The translations under genes and the position numbers were made by a program. The notes beneath the pieces are model-generated. The model was given only the letters and a program-made list of their open reading frames with translations, was not told the origin of the DNA and did not search any database. A stretch of 64,000 nucleotides of DNA. Origin: Nocardia transvalensis NBRC 15921 (lineage in GTDB: Bacteria > Actinomycetota > Actinomycetes > Mycobacteriales > Mycobacteriaceae). Location of the stretch: the NCBI RefSeq assembly GCF_000308875.1, contig NZ_BAGL01000058.1, forward strand, positions 101,723 to 165,722. Direction: 5' to 3'. Positions 12,301-24,300 of the stretch are shown piece after piece (positions within the stretch are counted from its first letter, which is position 1; each line of letters opens with the position of its first letter).

Positions 12301-15300
12301 TCGGCATCGCTATCGCCGGGCAGCGCGACGTGATGAAGGAGCGCATCGATGTCGACCGCGCCGGGTTCGGCCACGACCAGCATCGCCTCGTTCCCTACCC
12401 GGGGCCCGGTCGCCGACCGCGACTCTCCCGCAGAGGATTCGAAACCGCCGGGCGAAGTGGGTACGCCGCCCTGCGTCGCTCGTGCGGTGGGTATCAGACG
12501 GGTGCGGAGAGCATCGTGCCGATCGACCACCGCGGCAACGGTTTCCACCAGACCCGCGCGATCGATACCGCGCGGCAGGCCGAGTACCAGCCACTGGGCG
12601 AAGCGGTCGTACCCGCCACCGCGCTCGATCAGCCAGCGATGGATCGGCAGGAGCGGCAGCTCGCCGATACCGCCGCCCGGCAGTTCCGCAGGCAATGCCG
12701 GCTCGGCCGCGGCGTCGGCCGCCACCTCCGCCAGCGCAGCGACGGTCTTGTATTCGAAGACGTCTCGCGGCGTGAGGGACAGGCCGCGCTCAGCGGCGCG
12801 GGCGGCGAGCTGGATCGACATGATGCTGTCGCCGCCGAGCGCGAAGAAGTTGTCGTCGGCGCCGACCCGCTCGACGCCGAGCACCGCCGCGAACACCTCG
12901 GCGACCACCCGCTCCCGCGCGGTGCCGGCGGCCCGGAACTCCCGGGTGGCGAAGACCGGCTCGGGCAGCGCCGCCCGGTCCAGCTTCCCGACCGGGGTCA
13001 GCGGCAGTTCGTCGAGCACGGTCACCGCGGCGGGCACCATGAAGGCGGGCACCGCGCGAGTCACGGCCTCGCGCAGCGCCACCGGATCGAGGACGCGCCC
13101 GGGCGCGGGCAGGACGTAGGACACCAGCGACTCGCCGCCGGCGGCGCTCGTATGCCCCATGGTGACCGCGAATTCCACGCCGTCGAGCGCGGTGAGCGCG
13201 GCGTCGATCTCGGCCAGCTCGATGCGGATACCCCGCACCTTGACCTGGAAGTCGGTGCGGCCCACATACTCCAGCGCGCCCGCGGCGGTGCGGCGCACCA
13301 GATCGCCGGTGCGATAGAGCCGTTCACCGCCGGAGAAGGGGTCCGCGACGAACCGCTCGGCGGTCAGCTCCGGGCGGCCGTGATAGCCGCGCGCCACCTG
13401 CGCGCCCGCCAGGTACAGCTCGCCCACCGAACCGTCGGGCACCGGATGCAGATGGCCGTCGAGCACATGGGCCCGGCTACCGAATACCGGCGACCCGATC
13501 GGCACCACGGCGCCGGTCTCGTCGGTGACGTCCGCGGCCGTGGCGTGCACGGTGAACTCGGTGGGCCCGTAGAGGTTGTGCACCCGGGCGGCCGGCAGTT
13601 GTGCGCGGGTGCGGGCCAGGGTGCGCGGCGGCAGCGCCTCGCCCGCGGCGAGCACCGCGCGCAGCGATCCGCACGCGCCGTCGTCCAGGGTGTCGGCGAA
13701 CGCCTCCAGCATCGAGGGCACGAACGACACCAACGAGACGGCGTGCTCCTGGATGACCGCCCGCAGATACGCCGGATCGCGGTGCCCGTCCGGATCCGCG
13801 ACGACGAGCCGGGCGCCGGTGACCAGAGCGCCGAACAGTTCCCAGATCGAGACATCGAACGACAGCGGGGTCTTCAGCAGCACCACATCGGCGGCCGAGA
13901 TACCGAATCCCGCTGTCATCCAGTCGATCTGGTTGACCACCGCGGCATGCGCGACCGTCACGCCCTTCGGGCGACCGGTGGATCCCGAGGTGTAGATCAC
14001 GTAGGCCGGGTTCTCCGGACGCAGCGGGCGGATCCGCTCACCGTCGGTGACCGGTTCACCGGACCCCGATCCGGCCGAATCCACCGCCACCACCGGCAGA
14101 TCGGCGGGCACGCCGAGGACGGACTCGGCACCGACGACCACACACGCGGGCGCCGCGTCGGTGAGCATGTGCGCGATCCGCTCGGCCGGATAACCGGTGT
14201 CGACCGGGACGTACGCCGCACCGGCGGTGAGGATCGCGAGCACCGCGACCACCAGGTCCGGCGACCGCGGCACGGCCACCGCCACGCGGTCTTCGGGACC
14301 CACACCGGCGGCGATCAGGGTGCGCGCCAAGCGATTCACCCGCGCGGACAACTCGGCGCCCGTCAGTGTCACGCCCTGACCGCACACCGCGACGGCGTCG
14401 GGAGCCGCCGCCAGCCGCCCGTGGACCAGCGACACCAGCGTCCGGCCCGGAGGGCGCCGATTCTCCGCCCCGTGCGCCCGGCGCAGCAGCGCCGCCCGGT
14501 CTGCGGGAGCCAGCACATCGATGCGGCCGACCGGCATCTCGGGATCGTCCGCGAATGCCGCGAGCAGGCGCGCCAGGCGCTCCGCGAACCCGCGCACCCA
14601 GGTCTCCTCGAACACCGCGGGCTGGTACTGGAAATGGGCGCGCAGCCGGTCCCCGGCGAGCACCACCACCGACAGCGGGTAGTGCGGGGAGTCGTTGGAG
14701 GTGACGTCGTCCACCCGCAGGCCGTCGAGTGCCTGTGCGCGCTCGGACAACTCCGCGCGATCGATCGGGTACGACTCGAAGACGGTGAGGGTGTCGAACA
14801 GCGTCTGCGCCCCGGCCGCGCGGGCGATATCGCTCAGCGCCACGTGGTGGTGGTCCAGCAGCCGCGCCTGCTCGGCCTGCAAGCGGGTGACCACCGCGCG
14901 CACCGGCTCCCCCGGCCGGCACCGCACCCGGATCGGGACGGTATTGATGAACAGGCCGATCATCGACTCGATACCCGGCACCTGCGGAGGCCGGCCGGAG
15001 ACCGTCGCGCCGAAGACCACGTCGTCGCGACCGGTCGTGCGGGACAGCATGATTCCCCAGGCGGCCTGCACCAGGGTGTTGACCGTGACTCCCAGGTGTA
15101 CGGCGAGCCGGGACAGCCGCTCGGTGAGGTCGGCGTCCAGCGCGATCTCGACCTCGTCGATGCGGGGCGCGGCGGCGGCGGTCGCCGGCGCCAGCAGTGT
15201 CGGCTCGACACCCACCAGGGCGTCCGTCCACGCCGCCAGCGAGCGCGCGGTGTCGCGGCCCGCGTACCAGTCCACGTAGTCCCGGTACGGCGGGACCGGA

Positions 15301-18300
15301 CCGAGTACCGCCGGGTCACCGGTGGCGTAGGCGGTCAGCAGTTCCCGCAGCAGCAGCGGCAGCGACCAGCCGTCGAGCAGCACGTGGTGGTACGCCATCA
15401 CGAGGCGGAACCTGGTGTCGCCCACGGTGATCAGGGTGAAGCGCAGCAGCGGCGCGCGTGCCGGGTCGAGACCCGCGGCACGGTCGGCGGCCAGGGTCGC
15501 CGCCAGTTCGGCGTCGGGATCCGCGCTGCCACCGAGATCGATTTCCCGCCAGGGGATCTCGAGGTCGTCGACGACCATCTGCACCGGCGTGCCGTCGCTT
15601 CCGGTGGCGAAGGCGACCCGCAGGTTGGGGTGCCGGTCGACGACCGCCTGCGCGGCGCGGCGCATGCGCCCGGCGTCGACGCGTCCGGACAGCGCCAGGA
15701 CCAGCTGTACCGTGTAGACGTCCACCGCCGTCTGCGCCAGCAGCGCGTGGAACAGCAGGCCCGACTGCAACGGCGCGGACGGCCAGACGTCGGCGAGGCG
15801 CGGGTAGCGCCGCTCCCAGCCGTCGATATCGGACTGGGCGAGGGTAACCAGCGGGAAGTCCGACGGAGTGTGCCCGCCGCCGTGCGTGGTGACGTGGTCG
15901 GCCAGCGCCGTCAGCGTCCCGGCCCACAGGTCCGCGATCTCGGTGACGGTCGCCTCGTCCAGCAGGGAATCGGGGTAGCCCAGGACGGCGGTCAGACGTC
16001 CGTCGGTCACCAGCGCGTTGACGTCCAGGACCGCCGCGGCGGGCATATCCGCGTCGGCGCGGCGCGGGAGGGCGCCGAGGTCGCCCACCGGGGTCCAGCC
16101 GATGCCCTCCAGCCCGGCCGGAATGTCGGCCTCCGCCATCCGGCCGAGATAGTTGAAGCTGACCTGCCCGGGCAGGTCCGAGGGCAGATGCGAGCCGGTC
16201 GCGGAGTCGAGGTAGCGCAGCAGCCCGTAACCGATTCCCTTGTCCGGCACCGCCCGCAGTTGTTCCTTGACCGCCTTCACAGCGCCCGCGAGGGCCGCTC
16301 CCCCGGACACCGCCGCGGCCACGTCGACCGTGCCGAGGTCGAGGCGGACGGGATACACCGAGGTGAACCAGCCGACCGTGCGTGACAGATCGGCGCCCGG
16401 CACGACGGATTCCTCGCGGCCGTGTCCCTCGAGCCGCAGCAGGACCGACGACTCGTGGACGCCGCGGCGCGCCCGCCACGCCGCCAGGGCGACGGCGAGC
16501 GTGGCGACCAAGGCGTCGGCCGCACCGGCGTGGAACGCGGCCGCCGCGGTGCCGACGACCGCTCGGGTGACGTCGGTGGGCAGCGTCATCTCGACGCGCC
16601 GGACCCGGGTCGCCAGATCGACGGCGGGGTCCAGGGCACGCTCACCGATCAGCGGATCCGGGCCGGTGACAACCTCTGTCCAATAAGGCAATTCGGCGGC
16701 CCGGCCCGGCCGGGCGGCCTCCTCCGCGAGGGCGTGCGACCACCGCCGCAGCGACGTGCCCACCGCGGGCAGCGCCGGCCGCTCCCCGGCGCGCACCCGC
16801 GCCCACGCCGCCATCAGATCCGGGATCAGGACGCGCCACGAGACGCCGTCGATGACCAGGTGGTGGGCGACCACGATCACGCGGCCCGGGCGGCCCGCGC
16901 CGAAGTCGAGCCACACCAGTTGCAGGACCGTGCCGCCGACCGGATCCAACCGGCCGACCGCCGCGTCGAATTCTGTTGCCGCGACCTCGGATTCGGTTTC
17001 TTCGGTCACCGCGACCCGGCGCACCAGCGCGTCCGCGTCGACGGTGCCCGGTGCGGCGATCTCCAGCGACCACCCGTCGTCCGCGCGCACCAGCCTGCCG
17101 CGCAGCGCGTCGTGCCGGTCGACGACGGCGGCGACCGTGGCCACCAGCCCGCTGCGGTCGATATCGGCGGGCAGCGCGAGCACCAGCGACTGCTCGAACC
17201 GGTCGAACGCGCCGCCGCGCTCGGCCATCCAGCGGTGGATCGGGAGCAGCGGCGCGGAACCGACACCGCCGCCGGGCAATTCCGGCAGTACGGCCGCCGC
17301 GGCCTCGTCGCGGGCGACGGCGGCCAGCGCGGCCACCGTCTTGCGTTCGAACACGTCCCGCGTGGTGATCACCAGGCCGCGCTGTTTCGCGCGGGCCACC
17401 AGCTGGATCGACATGATGCTGTCGCCGCCGAGGGCGAAGAAGCTGTCGTCGGCGCCGACCGCGCCGACGCCCAGGACGTCCGCGTACACCTCGGCCAGCG
17501 CGCGCTCGGCGGCCGTGCCGACGGGACGGGACGAGCCCGATTCGAAGACCGGTTCCGGGAGCGCGTCACGGTCCAGCTTGCCGGAGGCGCTCACCGGCAG
17601 CGCGGGAACGGACACGACGGCCGCGGGCACCATGTAGTCGGGCAGCCGGTCGGCGGCGTATTCCCGCAAGGCGGCGGTGTCGATCGAAACACCTTCGGCG
17701 GCAACCACATACGACACCAGCCGCGCGCTGCCGGACGGGGCGGTGTGGCCGAGCGTGACGACGGTCTCGACGCCGTCGAATCCGGAGAGGACCGTATCGA
17801 TCTCCCCCAGTTCGATGCGCAGGCCCCGCACCTTCACCTGGAAGTCGCTGCGGCCCATGAATTCCAGGGCGCGCCCGGCGGTCCAGCGCACCAGGTCACC
17901 GGTGCGATACATGCGCTCACCGGGGCGGCCGTAGGGATCGGCGACGAAGCGGCCGGCGCTCAGCGCGGGCCTGCGGTGGTAGCCGCGCGCCAGCGCCACG
18001 CCCGTCAGGTACAGCTCGCCCACGACGCCCTCGGGCACCGGGCGCAGGGCGTCGTCGAGCACCAGCGCGCCGGTGCCGCGGATCGGCTCGCCGATGGTGA
18101 CCGGCTCCGAGGGGCGCAGCGCGGCGCCGGCGGTCGTCGCGATCGTGGCCTCGGTGGGGCCGTATACGTTGTGCAGCAGGCGATCCGGCGCCCACCGGTC
18201 GACCACGGCCGCCGTGCACGCCTCGCCGCCGGTAAGCACGACACGCAGGTCGTCCAGTCCGGCGGGATCGGTGGCGGCCAGCACGGACGGGGTGAGGAAG

Positions 18301-21300
18301 GTGTGGGTCACGCGCTGCTCGCGCAGCAGCCGGCGCAGTTCGTCACCGCCGTAGACCCGCGGCGGCGCGATCACCAGCGTGGCCGAGACCCCGATCGCCA
18401 GCAGCAGTTCGAGTATCGAGGCGTCGAAGCTCGGCGACGCGCCGTGCAGCACCCGCGAGGCGGCGTCGACCCTGTAGCTTTCCCGGTGCGCGACCGTGAA
18501 ATTCGCGAGACCGGTGTGCGTCACCACCACGCCCTTCGGGCGTCCGGTGGAGCCGGACGTATAGATCATGTACGCCGGATGGCCGGCATGCGCCGGGCGC
18601 ACCCGCTCCGCCGGATCGATCGGATCGGCGGACAGCCGCTCGAGGCTCGGTCGCAGCGCCGGATCGGACGGCACCAGCCATGCGACGGTGCCGGGCAGAT
18701 CCGCGCCCGGACCGGCCAGCCCCAGGCGAACGCCGGAATCCTCCACCATGTAGGCGATCCGGTCGGCCGGATAGGCGGGGTCGATCGGCACGGCCGCCGC
18801 ACCGGCGCGGGCGACCGACCAGAGCGCGACGATCGAGTCGATCGACCGTGGCAGAGCGATCGCAACCAGGTCCTCCGGCCCGACACCCCGGCGAATCAGC
18901 AAGCGGGCCAGCCGATTCGAATGCTCGGACAGTTCCCGGTAGGTCAGCTCGACGCCCTCGCCGACGACGGCGACGCCGCCGGGATTCGCCGCGGCGGCGG
19001 TATCCAGCAGTTCGGGCAGCAGCCGCACGGGCGCGGCGGGGCCGCCGCGCCGCGACAGCAGATCCGCGCGCTCGCCGCCGGTGAGCACCTCCACCTCCGC
19101 CACGACATCGCGCGTGGCGAGGCCGTCGAGCACCCGGGCGAACCGCTCGGCGATATCGGCCACCGTCCGGGCGTCGAAGATCTCCGCCTGGTATCCGATC
19201 CGCACGCGCAGCCGGGAATCCAGGTGTGCGACAACGGTGAGCGGGTAGTGGGCGGCGTCGTCCACCTCGGCCGCGGTGACCGACATCCCGTCGATATCGG
19301 TCGCGAGCCGGGCGATGGTCTCGGTGTCCATCGGATAGGACTCGAAGACCAGCAGCGTGTCGAACAGCGCGGACAGGCCCGTCGCGGCCTGGATCTCGGC
19401 GAGTCCGGTGTGGTGCTGGTCGAGCAGCCCCGCCTGCTCGTCCTGGATACGCCGCAGCAGTCCGGACACCGTCTCCGCGGGCGCCGTCCGCACCCGCACC
19501 GGAACGGTGTTGATGAGCAGGCCGACCATCTCCTCCACCCCGGCCAGCTGCGGTGGCCGCCCGGACACCGTCGCCCCGAACACCACGTCGCGGCGGGCGA
19601 CCAGGCGCGACAGCACGATTCCCCACGCCGCCTGCAGGATCGTATTCAGCGTGACCCCGTGCCGCGCGGCCAGTTCCACCAGTCGCGCCGTGCGCTGCTC
19701 GTCGTAGTCGGCGAGGTGCTCGCGCGGGCGGCCGGTCCCTCGCGCCGCGGCGTCCCGCGGCGCCAGCAGGGTCGGTTCGCCGACGCCGTCCAGCGCCCGG
19801 GTCCAGGCGTGCAACGCGGCCGGATGGTCCTGGCGCGCATACCATTCCAGGAATCCTCGGAACGGCGGCGCGGCGCCGTCGGCGCGGCCCGCGTACCGCA
19901 GCACCAGATCCCGCACCAGCAGGGGCATCGACCAGCCGTCCAGCAGGATGTGGTGATTGGTCAGCAGCAGCCGCCATTCCCGGTCCGCGACCCGCACCAG
20001 GGTGAAGCGCAGCAGCGGCGCGGTCGCGGTATCGAAGCCCGCGGCCCGTTCGGCGGCGGCGACGCGGGCGAATTCGGCCGCGGCGTCGCCGCCGCGCGCG
20101 TCGATCTCGGTGAACGGCACCGTCACGTCGTCGCAGACGACCTGCACCGCCGCCTCGCCCGACATGGCGAAGGCGACCCGCAGGTTCGGGTGCCGGTCCA
20201 GCAGCGCCTGCGCCGCCGACCGCAGCCGTCCGGAATCCACGCTGCCGCGCAGGGTCAGGGTCAGCTGCGCGGTGTAGGCGTCGGCGGCGTGATCCGACAG
20301 CATGGCGTGGAACAGCAGGCCCGTCTGCAGCGGCGTCAGCGGCCACACGTCGACCGGCCGGTAGCGCGACTCCCAGTCGTCGATCTCGTTCTGCCGCACC
20401 GAGACCAGATCGAAGTCGGAGGGGGTGTGCCCGCCCGCGCCCGGTCTCCTCGCGTGGTCGGCCAGGGCCGACAGGGCCCGCACCCACAGGCCCGCCAGTT
20501 CGCGTACGTCGTCGGCGGACAGGATGCCGGTGGCGTAGCCGAACGACGCCTCCAGCGCGTCACCGGCGGCGCTGTCGGTGATCATCGCCGTGATGTCGAG
20601 TACGGCGGTGGCCGGGGCGTCGTCGTTGTCCCCGGCCGAGGCCGTGCCCAGTTCCCGTGTGGGCAGCCAGCCCAGCGCCGCCGCCTCCTCCGGGATCTCA
20701 CCCAGCGAGGTCCGGCCGAGATAGTTGAACGACACCTGCGGTTCGCGGGCGCCGAGCGGTGTCGTCGTCAGCCCGTACCCGATCCCCTTGTCGGGGACGG
20801 CGAGCAGCTGTTCCTTGACCGCTTTCACCGCGGCGCCCGCGGCATCCCCGCCCGACAGCGCCTCCTCGACATCGATTCCGCCCAACCGCAGCCGGACCGG
20901 ATAGGCGGTGGTGAACCAGCCCACGGTGCGGGACAGGTCCGCGCCGGGCACCACGGTCTCCTCGCGACCGTGCCCCTCCACCTGGATCAGCGTGCCGGAT
21001 GCGGACACCCCGCGCCGTGCTCGCCATACCGACACCGCGACCGCGAGCGCGGCCAGCAGGCCGTCGTCCATGCCGCCGTGGAATGCCGCGGGCACCGCGG
21101 TCGTCAGTGCCGCGGTCACATCCACGGGGACAGTCACGTCGACGTGTGCGACCGTCGCGGCCACATCGACGGCCGGGTCGAGGACCCGGGCGCCCAGCGA
21201 CGGATCGGGCTCGCCGAGTACGTCTCGCCAGTAGGCCGATTCGTCTCGTCGCGCCGCCTCCTCGGCCAGCGCGTGCGCCCAGCGCCGCATCGAGGTGCCG

Positions 21301-24300
21301 ACCGGGGCCGGCGCCGGTTCCTGTCCCGCCGCGACCCGCGCCCACGCGGACATCAGGTCCGGCACCAGGATTCGCCACGAGACACCGTCGACGGCCAGGT
21401 GGTGTGCCACCACGATCAGCCATCCCTCGTGCGCGGGACCGGCGTCCAGCCACACCAGCCGCAGCACCGTGCCCGCCGCGGGATCCAACCGCTCGACCGC
21501 CGCCGCTCGTTCGCGTTCGGCGACCTCGCGCGCGGTGTCCGGGCCGTCCACGGCCACGCGATGCAGCAGCGCCGCGATATCGACGGTGCCGGGCTCGGCG
21601 ACCCGCACCGCGGTCTCGCCGTCGACGTCGATCAGCCTCGATCGCAGCATGTCGTGCCGATCCACCACGGCGGCAACGGTTTTCACCAGTCCGTCGGGAT
21701 CGATACCGGCCGGCAGGCGGAGCGTGAGCGACTGGTGGAAGCGGTCGAACCGACCACCACGCGCGAGCATCCACCGGACGATCGGCGTCGGCGGCATCGT
21801 CCCCACGCCGCCGCCCGGCAGTTCGGCGAGGGTGGTCTCCGGTTCGGCCGCCGCATGGCGCGCGACCGCCGCCAGCGCGGCGACGGTGCGGCGCTGGAAC
21901 ACCTCGCGCGGCGTGAACACCAGGCCGCGGGCCTTCGCGCGCGCCACCAGCTGGATGGACATGATGCTGTCGCCGCCGAGGGCGAAGAAGCTGTCGCCGG
22001 CGCCGACCCGCTCCACCCCGAGCACCTCGGCGAATACCGTAGCGAGTATCCGCTCCGTCCCGGAGGCCGGCGCCTGCCAGGCGCCGGTGCCGCCGAAGGT
22101 GTACTCCGGCAGCGCCGTCCGGTCGAGTTTGCCGGTGGGCGACAACGGCATCCGGTCCAGCGTCACGATCGCGGACGGCACCATGTAGTCCGGAAGCCGC
22201 CGCGCCACACCGGCTGTCAGCTCGGCGGCATCGAGAAGGCGATCGGGTTCGGCGACCACGTAGGACACCAGCACCTCCGCCCCGGCGGCATTCGACCGGT
22301 TCACTGTCACCGCCGCGGCGACGCCGTCCTGCTCCTCCAGCGCCGCGTCGATCTCGCCGAGTTCGATGCGGAATCCGCGCACCTTCACCTGGAAGTCGGT
22401 GCGGCCCAGGTACTCCAGCTCGCCCCCGGGTGTCCAGCGCACGAGATCCCCGGTCCGGTACAGGCGGGTGCCGGGCGGCCCGTAGGGATCGGCGACGAAA
22501 CGCTGCGCGGTCAGATCCGGCCGGCCCAGGTAGCCGCGCGCCAGCTGTGGCCCGGAGACGTACAGTTCCCCGGCGACGCCCACCGGGACCGGTCGCAGCC
22601 ACGCGTCCAGCACCAGCACCCCCGCGCCGCGGATCGCACCGCCCATGGTGACGGGGGCGTCCGGGCGCATCGGCGCGGACGCGGTGGTCCAGATGGTGGC
22701 CTCGGTCGGGCCGTACAGATTGAACATCTCGCGCCCGGCACACCATCGCCGCACGAGCCGGTCGGGGCACGCCTCCCCCGCGACCGCGACCACGCGCAGG
22801 TCGGTGAGGCCGTCGGGCGCCATGGTCGCGAGCACCGTCGGGGTGACCACGATGTGCGAGACCCGTTGTGCGCGCAGCAGTTCGGCCAGGGCGTCGCCGC
22901 CGTAGGCGTCCGCGGGCGCGACGACCAGTGTCGCCCCGGAGCCGAAGGCCATCAGCAGCTCGAAGACCGAGGCGTCGAAACTCGGTGAGGCCGTGTGCAG
23001 TACCCGCGAGGTGGTGGTGACCCCGAATCTCCGGCGCTGCTCGTCGACCAGATTCGCCAGGCCGGCGTGGCTGAGCACGACGGCCTTCGGGCGGCCGGTG
23101 GAACCGGAGGTGAAGATGACGTAGGCCGGTTGCCCGGGCCGCACCGGCCGGATCCGCTCGGTGTCGGTGATCGGAGCGCCGCTCGTACCGGGCATCTCGG
23201 CCTCCGGACCGTCCAGCGTCATCCAGTCGACCGTGCCCGGCAGGCCGGCGCTGTGCGCGGACAGGGTCAGCCCGTGCCGCGCGCCCGCCACCGTTGTCAT
23301 ATGGGCGATCCGCTCGGCCGGATAGGCAGGGTCGATCGGCACGAACGCGGCGCCGGTCCTGGCCACCGCCCACACCGCGACAACCGACTCCAGCGACCGC
23401 GGCAGCGCGACCGCGACCAGCGTCTCCGGCCCGACGCCGCGCGAGATCAGCACGCGCGCGAGACGGTTGGCGCGCGCGTCGAGTTCGCGGTAGGTCAGCG
23501 CGGTGTCACCCGCCACCACGGCGGTCGTCTCCGGGGTCCGCGCGACGCTCTGGTCGAATATCGTCGCCAGGTCCGAGACGGTGTCCAGCCCCGGGCGCAC
23601 GTCGAAGACGAGCTGCCGCTCGTCGTCCGACAGCAGATCGATGTCGCGCAGCCGCAGTTCCGGGTCCGCCGCCGCGAAACGCTCCAGATAGGAGACGAAT
23701 CGGCGATGGTGGGTATCGAGTTCGTCCTGGGTGTAGAGGTTCGGGTTGCCGTGGAACTCGATCGACAGCGGGGCGTCCGCGCCGCTCTGGACCAGGTTGA
23801 TCTGCATATCCTCCAGCACCCCGGACCGCAGGATGTGATAGGTGCCGGTGGCGGCGCCGAGTTCGATGTCGGCGTCGAAGAAGACGATGTTGACGATCGG
23901 GCCGAACGAGGTCTCGCCGCCCGTCGCGGTGTCGCCGACGGCCGCGTCGCGCCGGATGTCCTCGTACCGGTAGCGCTGATGCCGGAGCGCGCCGGTCAAT
24001 TCGCGGTTGGCCGCGGCGACCACGTCGGCCACCGATGTCCGCGCGTCCAGCCGCAGCCGGATGGGCAGCAGATTGGCCAGCATTCCCGCGGAGTTCTTCA
24101 GCTTCGCCGTGGTGCGCGCGGCGACGGGCAGGCTCAGCGCGACATCGTCGGAATTCGTCATGCGGGCCAGGAAGCTTCCCAGCGCGGCCACCACCACCTG
24201 CGCCGCACTCGCCGCGTGACGGTCGGCGGCCGCGTGCAGCAGATCCGCTGTCGCACCGGACAATCCGGTCCGCGACACCAGATCGTGCGCGGCCGGGTCG

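Noticed and set aside
18343..20487. A 714-codon minus-strand frame inside the NRPS region
   Set aside because: It is in the wrong frame relative to the C, A, PCP and E motifs and encodes Arg/Gly-rich sequence.
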